DNA of 64,000 nucleotides, taken from positions 1 through 64,000 of the forward strand of contig JAJYYH010000001.1 of assembly GCA_021801255.1 (NCBI GenBank). Direction: 5' to 3'. The position numbers and the translations under genes were made by a program. The notes beneath the pieces are model-generated. The model ran no database searches and was not told where the DNA came from. It worked only from the letters and a program-made list of their open reading frames with translations. The number at the start of each line of letters is the position of its first letter. Positions within the stretch are counted from its first letter, which is position 1. The DNA comes from Pseudomonadota bacterium (GTDB taxonomy: Bacteria > Pseudomonadota > Alphaproteobacteria > Acetobacterales > Acetobacteraceae). Shown piece by piece: positions 17,593 through 27,871 of this stretch.

Positions 17593-18642
17593 GGTCTCGG
17601 CCAGCCGCGCGGCCTGATCCTCGGCGGTCAGCGCGTCGATGATTTCATCGAGTTCGCCCGCCATCACCCGATCGATTTTGTGCAACGTCAGATTGATGCG
17701 ATGGTCGGTCACGCGCCCTTGCGGAAAATTATAGGTGCGGATGCGCTCGGAGCGATCGCCGGTGCCGACCTGGGCGCGGCGATCGGCGGCGCGGTCGGCG
17801 TGCGCGCGCGCGCGCTCGCGTTCATAGAGCCGGGCGCGGAGGATTTTCATCGCCTTGGCGCGGTTCTTGTGCTGACTTTTTTCCTCCTGCATCACCACCA
17901 CGATGCCGCTCGGCAGATGGGTGACGCGCACCGCGCTTTCGGTCTTGTTGACATGCTGTCCGCCAGCGCCGGAGGCGCGATAGACATCGATGCGAAGATC
18001 GCCCTCGTTGATCGCGACATCGACTTCTTCCGCTTCCGGCAGCACGGCCACCGTCACCGTCGAGGTATGAATGCGCCCCTGGCTCTCGGTTGCCGGCACG
18101 CGCTGGACGCGATGGACGCCGGATTCATATTTGAGCCGCGCGAACACCGCGCGCCCGGTGATCTCGGCGATCCCTTCCTTGATGCCGCCGATGCCGGTGT
18201 CGGCATAGTCAAGAATCTCGAAGCGCCAGCCCCGATTTTCAGCATAGCGCTGATACATCTCGAAAAGCGCGGCGGCGAACAGCGCCGCCTCGTCGCCCCC
18301 CGCGGCGGGGCGGATTTCGAGAATGGCGCTGCGCTCGTCGGCCTCATCACGCGGCAGCAGCGCGATGCGGATTTCTTTCGCGAGTGCCGGAATACGTTTG
18401 CGCAGCTCGGCAAGTTCGACCTCGGCAAGCGGCGCGAATTCGGGATCGGCAAGCAGCGCCTCGGCGTCGGCGGCGCTCTGTTCCGCCGCGCGCAAAGCGA
18501 TAATCCGCGCCTCCAGCGGTTCCAGTTCGGCGAGTTCGCGGGCGATGCGGGCGAATTCCTCACCCCCTACCCCCGCGGCCAACAGGGCACGGAGTTCCTC
18601 GGCGCGCGCCTGGATGCGATCGAATTTCTGATCGAAGCTCAC
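17590..18642 (-). CDS. prfA: peptide chain release factor 1
   Basis: 350 residues. It recognises UAA and UAG and triggers peptide release. It has the universal GGQ in [15 protein letters not shown] and the RF1-type tripeptide anticodon region ([14 protein letters not shown], the P-x-T form, not the SPF of RF2), so it is RF1. It begins at GTG 18642, overlapping the hisS stop by four bases. The prmC methylase gene that usually follows prfA in alphaproteobacteria is not present; the next gene is an unrelated MFS transporter. The stop codon lies in repeat copy 3. Confidence 0.96.
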   Translation of the reverse strand: MSFDQKFDRIQARAEELRALLAAGVGGEEFARIARELAELEPLEARIIALRAAEQSAADAEALLADPEFAPLAEVELAELRKRIPALAKEIRIALLPRDEADERSAILEIRPAAGGDEAALFAAALFEMYQRYAENRGWRFEILDYADTGIGGIKEGIAEITGRAVFARLKYESGVHRVQRVPATESQGRIHTSTVTVAVLPEAEEVDVAINEGDLRIDVYRASGAGGQHVNKTESAVRVTHLPSGIVVVMQEEKSQHKNRAKAMKILRARLYERERARAHADRAADRRAQVGTGDRSERIRTYNFPQGRVTDHRINLTLHKIDRVMAGELDEIIDALTAEDQAARLAET

Positions 18643-19934
18643 GCGTGTTCTGCGAAGATTTTTTTCACGGCGGCGATTACGTCCTCAATCGCCGTATAGG
18701 CGTTTTGCTCGCGTCGGGTGAGATCGCGGACGATCACGCTATGATTTTTCACCTCGTCCTCACCGATCAGAACGGCGACCAGAGAACCGATTTTGTCGGC
18801 GCGCTCAAGCCCACGCTTAAGTGCCGCATGGTAGGAAAACTCGGCTGCGACCCCCGCCCGCCGCAATGCCTGAAGCATCTTGAGCCCGGTTTCCTCGATC
18901 TCGCCGGCGCCCAGGGAAATCACCATGGCCGGGGCGATCGCCTCTGGTGCTCGCGCGAGCAACATCGCCAACCGCTCGATGCCAGCAGCGAAACCCACCC
19001 CCGAGACCTGAGGCCCACCCATCTCGCCTACCAGCCCTTCATAGCGCCCCCCCGCCATGACCGTGCCTTGTGCGCCAAGCCGCGTGGTGATGAATTCGAA
19101 AGCTGTGTGGCTGTAATAGTCAAGACCACGCACGATACGCGGGTTTTCTTTGAACGGGACATCGAAGATATAAAGATATTTCTTGACGCCATCGTAGAAT
19201 TTTTGCGCCTCATCGCTCAAATGCGCAGTGATCTTCGGCGCGCCGGCGATGATCGCCTGGTCGCGTGGATCTTTGCTGTCGAGAATACGGAGTGGGTTTT
19301 TCTCTAGCCGCAACCGACTGTCATCTGAAAGGTCGCTGACAAAATCGCGTAAATAGGCAACCAATGCGGCGCGATGCTTCTCGCGGCTTGCCGCGTCGCC
19401 AAGCGTATTGATCTCAAGGGTGACATCCGCGTCGATGCCAAGGTGATGGAGTATGTCATGCCCACAGGCGATGATTTCGGCATCCGCGATCACGCCTGAA
19501 GGTAAGCGGCCATCGGGAAATGTGAGTGGGGACGGCCCGAGCAATTCGACGCCGATCTGATGAAACTGGCGAAACCGACCCTTTTGCGGCCGCTCGTAGC
19601 GAAACATCGGCCCGGCGTAAAAAACCCGCTGTGGCAGGGATTGCGTGAGGCCGTTGGAAACCAGCGCCCGGCACACCCCGGCGGTGCCTTCGGGGCGCAG
19701 CGTGAGCGAATCGCCGCCGCGATCGGCGAAGGTGTACATCTCCTTGGTCACGACATCGGAGGTCTCGCCGAGGGTGCGGGCAAACACCGCTGTATCCTCG
19801 AAAATCGGCGTTGACCATTCGGCGAAGCCATAGGTCTCGGCGATGCGCCGCGCGGTCTCGGTAACAAAACGGTGCCGGCGTTGCTCTTCCCCGATCAGGT
19901 CATGGGTGCCACGCGGCGGCTGCAGACGCGGCAT
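18639..19934 (-). CDS. hisS: histidyl-tRNA synthetase
   Basis: 431 residues, normal for a class II HisRS. Motif 1 ([17 protein letters not shown] start), motif 2 ([19 protein letters not shown], with the Arg pair that holds ATP), the histidine-specific loop [13 protein letters not shown] and motif 3 ([15 protein letters not shown]) are all present. The C-terminal anticodon-binding alpha/beta domain follows. It attaches histidine to tRNA-His. It starts one base after the ispG stop and overlaps prfA, so it sits within the rodZ-ispG-hisS-prfA transcript. Confidence 0.96.
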   Translation of the reverse strand: MPRLQPPRGTHDLIGEEQRRHRFVTETARRIAETYGFAEWSTPIFEDTAVFARTLGETSDVVTKEMYTFADRGGDSLTLRPEGTAGVCRALVSNGLTQSLPQRVFYAGPMFRYERPQKGRFRQFHQIGVELLGPSPLTFPDGRLPSGVIADAEIIACGHDILHHLGIDADVTLEINTLGDAASREKHRAALVAYLRDFVSDLSDDSRLRLEKNPLRILDSKDPRDQAIIAGAPKITAHLSDEAQKFYDGVKKYLYIFDVPFKENPRIVRGLDYYSHTAFEFITTRLGAQGTVMAGGRYEGLVGEMGGPQVSGVGFAAGIERLAMLLARAPEAIAPAMVISLGAGEIEETGLKMLQALRRAGVAAEFSYHAALKRGLERADKIGSLVAVLIGEDEVKNHSVIVRDLTRREQNAYTAIEDVIAAVKKIFAEHA

Positions 19935-21050
19935 TTAGGCCGCGGCCTGTTTCGGGGCCGCCGCCAGCTCGGCGGCCTTGGCCTCGACCAGATCGACGAT
20001 GTGTTCGATCATGTCAGCTTCCGCGACAGTGTGGTCGGTCTTGCCGGCGTGATAGACCATGTGGCGGCCATTGCCGCCGCCGGTGATGCCGAGATCGGTC
20101 ATCAGCGCTTCCCCCGGCCCGTTGACGACGCAGCCGATGATCGAGAGGGTGAGCGGGGTTTCGATATGGGCGAGGCGCTCTTCGAGCTTGGCCACTGTCT
20201 CGATGACGTTGAACCCCTGCCGCGCGCAGGAGGGGCAGGAGATCACCCGCACGCCGCGATGGCGAAGACCGAGCGATTTCAGGATTTCCCACCCCACCAG
20301 CACCTCCTCCTCGGGCTCGGCGGAGAGCGAGACGCGGATGGTATCGCCGATCCCGGCCCAGAGCAGGTTGCCCAGCCCGATCGCCGATTTCACCGTCCCG
20401 GTGCGCCGCCCGCCGGCCTCGGTGATGCCGATATGGAGCGGATGGTCGCAGACTTCCGCGAGTTGCTGATAGGCGGCGACGGCGAGGAATACGTCAGATG
20501 CCTTCACGCTGATCTTGAACTCGTGAAAATCGTGATCTTGCAGAATTTTCGCGTGTTCGAGCGCGCTTTCGACCAAAGCCTCGGGGTTGGGCTCGCCGTA
20601 TTTTTCCAAGAGATGCCGCTCCAAGGAGCCGGCATTGACGCCGATCCGCATCGAGCAGCCGTGATCCCGCGCCGCCTTGATCACGTCCCGCACCCGCTCG
20701 GCGCTGCCGATATTGCCGGGATTGATGCGCAAACAGGCCGCGCCGGCCTCGGCGGCCTCGATGGCGCGCTTGTAGTGGAAATGGATATCGGCGATGACCG
20801 GCACCGCGACGGCGCGGACGATCTCGCCAAGTGCCGCCGTGCTCGCGGCATCGGGGCAGGAGACGCGGACGATATCGACCCCCGCCTTTTCGGCACGGCG
20901 GATCTGCGCGACCGTCGCGGCAACGTCGGTGGTCAGCGTGTTGGTCATGGTCTGGACGCTGATCGGCGCATCGCCCCCGACCGCCACGCTCCCGACATGG
21001 ATCTGGCGCGAGCGGCGTCGCTCGATGTGCTGGTAGGGTCGGTAGTTCAT
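19935..21050 (-). CDS. ispG: 4-hydroxy-3-methylbut-2-enyl diphosphate synthase
   Basis: 371 residues. It performs the penultimate step of the MEP isoprenoid pathway using a [4Fe-4S] cluster. The N-terminal TIM barrel starts with [20 protein letters not shown], and the cluster ligands are in [14 protein letters not shown] and [11 protein letters not shown] with a conserved C-terminal Glu. It directly precedes hisS without a gap and lies 81 bases after rodZ, the usual arrangement in this group. Isoprenoids made here feed ubiquinone and probably hopanoids. Confidence 0.96.
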   Translation of the reverse strand: MNYRPYQHIERRRSRQIHVGSVAVGGDAPISVQTMTNTLTTDVAATVAQIRRAEKAGVDIVRVSCPDAASTAALGEIVRAVAVPVIADIHFHYKRAIEAAEAGAACLRINPGNIGSAERVRDVIKAARDHGCSMRIGVNAGSLERHLLEKYGEPNPEALVESALEHAKILQDHDFHEFKISVKASDVFLAVAAYQQLAEVCDHPLHIGITEAGGRRTGTVKSAIGLGNLLWAGIGDTIRVSLSAEPEEEVLVGWEILKSLGLRHRGVRVISCPSCARQGFNVIETVAKLEERLAHIETPLTLSIIGCVVNGPGEALMTDLGITGGGNGRHMVYHAGKTDHTVAEADMIEHIVDLVEAKAAELAAAPKQAAA

Positions 21051-21131
21051 GGGCAGGCTCCGGTTCTGCGTCGCATCACGGCCACGCCGCCTCCCGCCAA
21101 GGAACGGGGCGCGGAAAACAAGATATGGCGG

Positions 21132-22265
21132 CTATTGCGCCGCGCTGGAAGAGCGCGGCCGAGGATTTGCCGGCGGCCATTTGCCGCTGCGGATCACCTC
21201 GGGATCGAGCGGCAGGTCGCGCCGCACCATGCCAGCGCTGCCCAGCGGCGGCGCCAGAGTGCCATCGACGAGCAATTCGGTGCCACCGGCGTTACCGGTG
21301 GTGAGCAAAAGTTGCTCCGCGCCCTCCGCCTGGGCGGGCACCGTCCAGGTCTCGCCGCTATGCAGGGTGCGGTTGAGCAGGATATGGCCATGGCGATCGC
21401 GCACCTCGACCCAGGCGTCGGCGCGGGCGCGCACCGTGATCCGGCTGTCGCCGGGCGCGGTCTCGGGTAATGCTGGGGGCGGCGACGTTGCGCCAGCGGG
21501 GGGGGTTGTTTCGGCGAGTCGCGGCGACGGCGCCAGGGGGGATGAAGACGGGGGGGATGAAGACGGGGGGGATGAAGACGGGGGGGATGAAGCCGGTGGC
21601 GCGGCGGTAGGTCCGGCGCTGGGCGTGGGGAGAGATGGAACGGCGAGCGCGGGCGCGGCGCTCGCCTGGACCGCGGGCGCCGTTGCCGCCCCCGCCGCGG
21701 TGCCCGCGGGCGGCGAGATGACGGCGGGCGGGGGCGATTGCGGGGTGGGCGCCGCCGTGGCGGGGGGAACGGCGGGCTCCGCCGCCGGGGCTGGGGGGGG
21801 CGTCACTGGGCGCAGAAGCCGATCTGGCACAGCCGCGATCGGCACCGGCCCTGGCCGCTCGCCGGAAAACCGGTACCAGCCGACATAGGCGCCGATCGCG
21901 ATCACCGCGCCGAGCAGGACCACCGCGCCGGCCGGCATGCCGCGTTCGGTCACCGGGGCGGGAAATTGCAGGTCGGTGTGGCGATGTTCGCCGCCCAGTT
22001 CCGCCCGGTAGCGGCGCGCGATCTCATCGGGATCGAGGCCGAGAAGGGTTGCGTAGCTGCGCACGAAGCCGACGGCATAGGTGAGCGCGGGCAATTCGGC
22101 GGCATCACCCGCCTCAATGGCGCGCAGCAAGGGCTCGCGAATGCGCAGTGTCGCGGCAACATCGGGGAGCGCCCAGCCCATTCGCTCGCGCGCCGCACGC
22201 AACCGCGTGCCGACGCCCAACGGCGGCGCGATGGTCGTCTCGGTGCTTTCGGCGGTGGCGTTCAC
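21132..22265 (-). CDS. rodZ: RodZ-like cytoskeletal/HTH membrane protein
   Basis: 377 residues. Residues 18-88 form an XRE-type helix-turn-helix (GTRLRAARERMGWALPDVA, then LPALTYAVGFVRSYA), and one membrane helix spans about 112-131. A long Pro/Ser/Ala-rich periplasmic linker follows, and the last hundred residues match the C-terminal DUF4115 domain (ITVRARADAWVEVRDRHG). RodZ anchors MreB and couples it to cell-wall elongation. The linker is encoded in part by a 15-bp tandem repeat (21536-21592), so its length is likely to vary between strains. It lies upstream of ispG on the same strand. Confidence 0.88.
   Translation of the reverse strand: MNATAESTETTIAPPLGVGTRLRAARERMGWALPDVAATLRIREPLLRAIEAGDAAELPALTYAVGFVRSYATLLGLDPDEIARRYRAELGGEHRHTDLQFPAPVTERGMPAGAVVLLGAVIAIGAYVGWYRFSGERPGPVPIAAVPDRLLRPVTPPPAPAAEPAVPPATAAPTPQSPPPAVISPPAGTAAGAATAPAVQASAAPALAVPSLPTPSAGPTAAPPASSPPSSSPPSSSPPSSSPLAPSPRLAETTPPAGATSPPPALPETAPGDSRITVRARADAWVEVRDRHGHILLNRTLHSGETWTVPAQAEGAEQLLLTTGNAGGTELLVDGTLAPPLGSAGMVRRDLPLDPEVIRSGKWPPANPRPRSSSAAQ
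21536..21592. repeat. 15-bp tandem repeat inside rodZ
   Basis: The unit GGGGGGATGAAGACG occurs about 3.8 times without interruption (plus-strand reading). In the rodZ frame it encodes repeated Ser/Pro pentapeptides (SSPPS). Fifteen bases keep the frame, so copy-number change would alter only linker length. Confidence 0.9.
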
Positions 22266-22400
22266 GCCATGCCCCCCCGACCGGCCTGCTTCAAAACCCG
22301 TGGTTGCATGCTTTCAAAAGCCTCGTATCAGCTTTCGACTATGCCCGATCCCGCGGCCGCCGTCGAATCTCCCCCCCAACCGCAGGTATTAAAAGGCGAG

Positions 22401-24617
22401 CTACACCGGCAAACCCTGCTCGCGCGCCCAGCCGGCCAGCGGTTCGCGCAGACTGGCTACCCCCCCGGCCTGGCGGCGGACAGTTTCCAATACCGCGCGG
22501 AAGGCGGCAAGGTCGGCGGCGGCCAACGCCGCCTTGACCGGCAGCACCGAGGAGGCGTTCATCGAAAGGCTGCGAAAGCCGAGTGCCGCGAGCACGAGCG
22601 CTATCAGGGGTTGCCCCGCTGCTTCGCCACACACCGAAAGTGCCGTTCCCGCAGCCGCCGCCCGGCCGACCACCATCTCCAGCAGGTCGAGCACTGGCGG
22701 GGCGAGGATATCGTAGCGGCCGGCCAGCGCCGGGGCACCGCGATCGGCGGCGAACAGGAATTGCAGGAGGTCGTTGGAGCCAATCGAGATGAAATCCACC
22801 TGCGCCAGAAGCGCGTCGAGCTGCCAGAGCAGCGCCGGTACCTCCAGCATGGTTCCGATCTCCAGCCGCTCGGGCGCGGGGCGCACGCGCGCAGATTCGG
22901 CCTGTAGCAGCGCCTTGGCAGCGACGAACTCGGCAACCGTCGCCACCATCGGGAACATCACCGAGAGCGGTCGTGGGCCAGCGGCGAGCAGCAGGGCGCG
23001 GAACTGGCGGCGCAGCAGCGCCGGGCGGTCGAGCCCGACGCGGAGCGAACGCCAACCCATCGCCGGATTTTCCTCGACCGCTGCCACAGCATCAGGCAGC
23101 AGCTTGTCACCGCCGAGATCGAGGGTGCGGAACAGCACCGGCCGGCCGGCGGCGGCATCGAGCACGCGGGCATAGAGCGCCGCCTGCTCGGCGACATCGA
23201 GCATGCGCCCGCGCGCCAGCATCGGGATTTCGGTGCGGAACAGGCCGATCCCCTCGGCGCCCACCGCATCGAGCGCGGCCAGCTCTTGGGCCAGCCCAAC
23301 ATTGATCATCAGAGCCACATGCACGCCATCGGCGCTCATCGCCGGGCGATGCGCAAGTTCGGCCCACGCCTCCTCCCGCGCCCGGCGGCTGGCGGCGGTG
23401 CGCTGATAGGCCTGGCGTACCTCGACGGGTGGGCGCAGGATCAGTTGCCCGTCCTCACCATCGAGGATGGCGATATCGCCCGCCTCGGCGGCATCGATCA
23501 GATCGGCGACGCCGCCCAAGGCCGGGAGGCCGAGCGCGCGGGCGATAATCGCCGCGTGCCCCGCCGCGCTCGCCTCCTCCACCACCACACCCGTGATGCC
23601 GCGGGCGTGCCACTCCAGCAGATTGGCCGGGCCGAGCCGGCGGGCCAGCAGGATGGCGCCGGGCGGAAGGGACGGCAGCGGCGCGCCTTCATCGAGTGCG
23701 GCGAGCAGCCGCTCCGCGAGATCCTCGATATCGGCGGCGCGCTCGCGCAGGTAGGGATCGGCGATGCGGCGCATGCGCTCGCGCACCTCGGCGGCGGCGC
23801 GCTGCACCGCGGCCTCCGCCGAGAGGCCGGCGCCGATGCGTTCCTCGACCCGCCGCAGCCAGCCGGCGTCCTCGGCGACCAGGCGATAGGCTTCCAGCAC
23901 GTCTCGCGTCGCCCCAGTTTTGGCGAGCGGGCCGGAGGCGGCGATTAACTGGTCGAGCCCGTGGCGCAGCCGGGTCATGGCGCCAGCAAGGCGGGCGCGC
24001 TCGGCCGCCGGGTCATCAGCGAGCAGCCGCTCGGGCGGCGGGCGGCGCCCCTGTATCACCACCGGCCCAATCGCCAGGCCACCCACCAACGGCACGCCGG
24101 AAAAATGTCGCGGCAGCGTTGCGGTCAGATCCTCGCTGATCAGGGCCTCGGCGTGGCTACGGGCAAGCGGGGCGGCGAGCAGCATGGCCACCGTCTCGAG
24201 CGCTTCCGTCTCATCCTCGGCATAGAGCCGCGCGGCCCGATTCTGCACCACGAGCACACCGAGCAGGCGCCCGGCGCTCCGCACCGGCACGGCGAGCAGG
24301 GCCATGAACGGCTCTTCGCCGGTCTCCGGGCGATAGGCGAAAGCGGGGTGGTTCTGCGCGTCGGGCAGGTTCAGCACCTCGCCGGTCGCGGCGCAGAGCC
24401 CCACCAGCCCCTCGCCGACGCGCAAGCGCGTGCGCCCGACCGCCTCCGGCTTGAGCCCGTGGGTTGCGGCGAGTTCCAGCACCTCGCCAGGGCGCAGCAC
24501 ATAGACCGAGCAGACCTCGCAGACCAGTTCGGCGGCGATCAGCTCAGCGATCTCGGCCAGCGGGGCGGCGCTGCCGCCGAGCAGACCGCGCAGCCGGGCG
24601 AGCAGGCGGCGGCTCAT
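22401..24617 (-). CDS. ptsP: phosphoenolpyruvate-protein phosphotransferase, nitrogen-PTS EI
   Basis: 738 residues. A GAF domain (residues about 10-150, as in NifA/PtsP) precedes a complete EI: the N-terminal domain, the swivelling phosphohistidine segment with His354 in SAAGHAAIIARALGLPALGG, and the PEP-binding barrel (FRTEIPML, FRTLDLGGDKLLP, SIGSNDLLQFLFAADR, SVCGEAAG). It passes phosphate from PEP to NPr in the regulatory PTS(Ntr). The residue before the active His is Gly where Ser/Thr is usual. In related genomes ptsP follows lysC; here a nitronate monooxygenase-like gene sits between them. Confidence 0.93.
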   Translation of the reverse strand: MSRRLLARLRGLLGGSAAPLAEIAELIAAELVCEVCSVYVLRPGEVLELAATHGLKPEAVGRTRLRVGEGLVGLCAATGEVLNLPDAQNHPAFAYRPETGEEPFMALLAVPVRSAGRLLGVLVVQNRAARLYAEDETEALETVAMLLAAPLARSHAEALISEDLTATLPRHFSGVPLVGGLAIGPVVIQGRRPPPERLLADDPAAERARLAGAMTRLRHGLDQLIAASGPLAKTGATRDVLEAYRLVAEDAGWLRRVEERIGAGLSAEAAVQRAAAEVRERMRRIADPYLRERAADIEDLAERLLAALDEGAPLPSLPPGAILLARRLGPANLLEWHARGITGVVVEEASAAGHAAIIARALGLPALGGVADLIDAAEAGDIAILDGEDGQLILRPPVEVRQAYQRTAASRRAREEAWAELAHRPAMSADGVHVALMINVGLAQELAALDAVGAEGIGLFRTEIPMLARGRMLDVAEQAALYARVLDAAAGRPVLFRTLDLGGDKLLPDAVAAVEENPAMGWRSLRVGLDRPALLRRQFRALLLAAGPRPLSVMFPMVATVAEFVAAKALLQAESARVRPAPERLEIGTMLEVPALLWQLDALLAQVDFISIGSNDLLQFLFAADRGAPALAGRYDILAPPVLDLLEMVVGRAAAAGTALSVCGEAAGQPLIALVLAALGFRSLSMNASSVLPVKAALAAADLAAFRAVLETVRRQAGGVASLREPLAGWAREQGLPV

Positions 24618-24701
24618 CGCGGCGGGCGCGGGGCGTTCATCACGCCGGGCGCGTGGGGGATCATCACGCCGGGCGTGTCGAAGGTCATCGCGTCGCCCCG
24701 A

Positions 24702-25760
24702 TCATGCTCCGGGCGGGGCGCGGGAAGCGAGCGCCGCCACGGCCTGCGCCACCAGTTCGGCGATGATCTCGGCGGTCGGCTGCACGCGCGCGACCATGCC
24801 GACCGACTGGCCGGCCATCACCGAGCCCTCCTCGACATCACCCTCGATCACCGCACGGCGCAACGCGCCGGCCCAGAAATGCTCGATCGCGAGCTGTGCC
24901 GCCTCGCGCGAGAGGTCGCCGGCAAGAAAGCGATCCCGCGTCGTTGCCTGATGGGTGAGAAAGCGGCGCGTGCCGGCATTGTTGAGGCCGCGCACGGGGA
25001 TCACCGGAAAGCGCTCGTCGAGCTGCACCGAAGGCACCGCATCGCGTGCCGACGCGCGGATGAAAGCTTGCTTGAAGCGTGGATGGGCGATCGATTCGGC
25101 AGCCGCCGCGAAGCGCGTACCGAGCTGGGCACCCGCCGCCCCCATCTCGAGATAGGCGAGGATGGCTTCGCCGCGCCCGATGCCTCCGGCGACGAATATT
25201 GGCACCTCGCGTAGATGCGGCAGGATTTCCTGCGCGAGCACGCCGAGCGAGACCGGGCCAATGTGCCCGCCCGCCTCGGAGCCCTCGATCACCAGCGCAT
25301 CAGCGCCGAGGCGCACCAGGCGGCGCGCCAGGGCGAGCGCCGGGGCAAAGCAGATCAGTTTTCCGCCGCCCTCCTTGACCGCGCGGATCGCCCCGCCTGG
25401 GGGAACGCCGCCGGCCAGCACGATATGCTTCACCCCGGCCGCCAGGGTGACGCGGATGAGATCATCGAGGGCCGGGTGCATGGTGATGAGATTGACGCCG
25501 AAAGGGTTTTTCGTCAGCGCCTGGGTGCCAGCGATCTCGGCTGCAAGTTGCTCGGGGTTCATCGCGCCGCAGGCGATGACGCCGAAACCGCCGGCATTGG
25601 AGATCGCCGCCACCAGATGGCGCTCGCTCACCCAGCTCATCGCGCCGCCGAGGATGGCCACGGGGCAGCCGAGAAATTCGGTGCCACGCGCCCACAGCCG
25701 CCCGAGCGCCGCGCGCGCTTCCTCCTGGGCGGGATCGGGGGGGGGAATATCAGGCGCCAT
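24702..25760 (-). CDS. nitronate monooxygenase (2-nitropropane dioxygenase family)
   Basis: About 352 residues forming an FMN TIM barrel. Family segments are clear: PVAILGGAMSWVSERHLVAA, AISNAGGFGVIACG, the phosphate-binding EGSEAGGHIG, and VAGGIGRGEAI. Such enzymes oxidise alkyl nitronates (for example propionate 3-nitronate). FabK-type enoyl reductases share the fold but are less likely in this group. The ATG at 25760 lies inside the last codons of lysC (11-base overlap), so it is translated together with lysC; the longer frame adds a basic N-terminus with no family similarity. Confidence 0.85.
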   Translation of the reverse strand: MAPDIPPPDPAQEEARAALGRLWARGTEFLGCPVAILGGAMSWVSERHLVAAISNAGGFGVIACGAMNPEQLAAEIAGTQALTKNPFGVNLITMHPALDDLIRVTLAAGVKHIVLAGGVPPGGAIRAVKEGGGKLICFAPALALARRLVRLGADALVIEGSEAGGHIGPVSLGVLAQEILPHLREVPIFVAGGIGRGEAILAYLEMGAAGAQLGTRFAAAAESIAHPRFKQAFIRASARDAVPSVQLDERFPVIPVRGLNNAGTRRFLTHQATTRDRFLAGDLSREAAQLAIEHFWAGALRRAVIEGDVEEGSVMAGQSVGMVARVQPTAEIIAELVAQAVAALASRAPPGA

Positions 25761-26970
25761 CGAGGCCGTAGGCCGAATGCAGCGCGCGCACCGCAAGCTC
25801 GGTATATTCCGCCCCGATCAGCACGCTCACTTTGATTTCGCTGGTGGAAATAACCTGAATATTGATGCCGCGCTCGGCCAGCGTCCTGAACATCGTGCTC
25901 GCCACGCCGGCATGGCTGCGCATGCCCACGCCCACGACGCTGAGCTTCGCCACATCACGATCAGCCGCGATCTCGCCATAGCCGATCGCCTGCCTGATCT
26001 CCTTGAGCGTCGCCTCGGTGCGTGGCAGATCGGCCTTGCCGACGGTGAAAGTAATATCGGTGGTGCCGTCGGCAGCGAGATTTTGCACGATCATATCGAC
26101 ATTGATCCCGGCGGCCGCGAGGGGGCCAAAAACAGCGGCGGCGACGCCCGGCCGGTCGGGCACCCGGCGCAGCGTGATCTTGGCCTCGTCGCGCGAATAG
26201 GCGATGCCGGCAACCATTTCTTTTTCCACGATTTCATCCTCATCCACGACCAACGTGCCGGGCGCGTCGCTGAAGCTCGAGCGCACCTGCACGCGGACCT
26301 TTTCCTTCATCGCCAGCTCGACGCTACGGGTTTGCAGCACCTTGGCGCCGACGGAGGCCAGCTCCAGCATCTCCTCATAGGCAATCCTATCGAGCTTGCG
26401 GGCCTTCGCAACAATGCGCGGATCGGTGGTGAAGACGCCCTCGACATCGGTATAGATATCGCAGCGCTCGGCCTTGAGCGCCGCCGCCAGCGCCACCGCC
26501 GAGGTATCCGAGCCGCCGCGCCCGAGCGTGGTCACGCGATGATCGGGGCCGAGCCCCTGGAACCCGGTGACCACCGCGACCTGGCGCAATTCGCGCATCC
26601 GCCGGAGCAGCTCGGCGCCCTCGATTGCATCGATCCGGGCCCGGCCATGCGCGCCGTCGGTCTCGATCGGGATCTGCCAGCCCTGCCAGGAGCGCGCCTC
26701 GACGCCGATATCCTGGAGCGCGATGGCGAGCAGCCCGCTCGTCACCTGCTCGCCGGTCGCGACCACGGTATCGTATTCGCGCGCGTCGTGCAGCGCCGAG
26801 AGGCTCTGGCACCAGGCGACGAGCTGGTTGGTGGCGCCGGCCATCGCCGAGACCACGACGGCCACCTCATGGCCGGCATCGACCTCGCGCTTGACGCGCC
26901 CCGCAACGTTGCGGATGCGGTCGAGATCGGCGACCGAGGTGCCACCGAATTTCATGACGATGCGGGCCAT
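25750..26970 (-). CDS. lysC: aspartate kinase
   Basis: 406 residues, the size of the monofunctional lysine/threonine-sensitive enzyme. It phosphorylates aspartate, the first step to lysine, threonine, methionine and diaminopimelate. It starts with IVMKFGGTSVADLDRI. The catalytic domain has TLGRGGSDTSAVALAAAL and DIYTDVEGVFTTDPRIV, and two C-terminal ACT domains follow (VPDRPGVAAAVFGPLAAAGIN and VGVGMRSHAGVASTMF). It diverges from ubiG, a conserved alphaproteobacterial arrangement, with an 84-base gap for both promoters. Confidence 0.96.
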   Translation of the reverse strand: MARIVMKFGGTSVADLDRIRNVAGRVKREVDAGHEVAVVVSAMAGATNQLVAWCQSLSALHDAREYDTVVATGEQVTSGLLAIALQDIGVEARSWQGWQIPIETDGAHGRARIDAIEGAELLRRMRELRQVAVVTGFQGLGPDHRVTTLGRGGSDTSAVALAAALKAERCDIYTDVEGVFTTDPRIVAKARKLDRIAYEEMLELASVGAKVLQTRSVELAMKEKVRVQVRSSFSDAPGTLVVDEDEIVEKEMVAGIAYSRDEAKITLRRVPDRPGVAAAVFGPLAAAGINVDMIVQNLAADGTTDITFTVGKADLPRTEATLKEIRQAIGYGEIAADRDVAKLSVVGVGMRSHAGVASTMFRTLAERGINIQVISTSEIKVSVLIGAEYTELAVRALHSAYGLDGA

Positions 26971-27054
26971 TTGCTATCCTGAGGCGCGAGGGGGCCGCGC
27001 CGGTTGCCGGGCGGGCGTGGCGATCACATAAAGCCCCGTATCAGGAGAGGCAAC

Positions 27055-27789
27055 ATGCCAGAAAACCGTGAGGCCAATGTTTCGGCCGCCGAAATCGCCC
27101 GTTTCGCCGCCCTTGCCGCCGAATGGTGGGACCCCGCGGGGCCGATGCGCGCGCTGCACCGGATGAACCCGCTGCGCATCGCCTGGGCGCTCGCGCGGTT
27201 TCGCGAACGCCTCGGCGCGCGCCCGCTCCACCTGCTCGATATCGGTTGCGGCGCCGGCCTCGCCGCCGAGGCCCTGGCGCGCGCCGGGCACGACGTGCTC
27301 GGGCTCGACGCCGCCGCGGCGACGATCGAGGTCGCGCGGCGCCACGCCGCGACGAGCGGCCTTCCGCTTGCCTATCGCACCGGCACCGCAGAAGAACTCC
27401 TTGCGGAAGGAGCACGATTCGAGGCGATCACCGCTTTCGAGGTCATCGAACACGTCCCCGACCCCCGCGCGTTTCTGGCGACCTTGGCCGAGCTTCTGGT
27501 TCCGGGTGGCGTGCTCGTGCTCTCGACGCTGAACCGCACCAGGCGCTCGCTCGTCTTCGGCAAATATGCCGCGGAATACATTTTCCGCTGGGCGCCGCCC
27601 GGCGCGCATGACTGGCGCCGCTTTCTCACCCCGGCCGAACTCGATGCCGGGCTCGCCGTCGCGGGGCTGGCGCTGTTCGATCTCTCGGGCATGGTTTTCG
27701 ATCCGCTCCGCCAGCGTTTTGACCTGGCCCGCGATGTCGCGATCAATTACCTCGCCGCCGCCCTGCGCCCCCCACTCGCTACAATGTGA
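27055..27789 (+). CDS. ubiG: ubiquinone biosynthesis O-methyltransferase
   Basis: 244 residues. It performs both O-methylations of ubiquinone synthesis using SAM. The SAM loop LLDIGCGAGLAAEALARAG, the post-I acidic residue (LGLDAA), and the UbiG-type motifs AEWWDPAGPMRALHRMNPLR and HDWRRFLTPAEL are all present. The ATG at 27055 was chosen for the AGGAGAGG seven bases before it. It diverges from lysC. Confidence 0.95.
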   Translation: MPENREANVSAAEIARFAALAAEWWDPAGPMRALHRMNPLRIAWALARFRERLGARPLHLLDIGCGAGLAAEALARAGHDVLGLDAAAATIEVARRHAATSGLPLAYRTGTAEELLAEGARFEAITAFEVIEHVPDPRAFLATLAELLVPGGVLVLSTLNRTRRSLVFGKYAAEYIFRWAPPGAHDWRRFLTPAELDAGLAVAGLALFDLSGMVFDPLRQRFDLARDVAINYLAAALRPPLATM

Positions 27790-27871
27790 GAGGAATTTTT
27801 CCCGCGCGCGGTGTCATTCCGGCCTCGGATGCCCCTAATGCTGGGCGCCGCAATCATCCTAAGGAGAGACC

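Noticed and set aside
21536-21592. CRISPR array
   Set aside because: The repeat units are 15 bp, contiguous and without spacers, and they encode the Ser/Pro linker of RodZ. No cas genes occur in the window.
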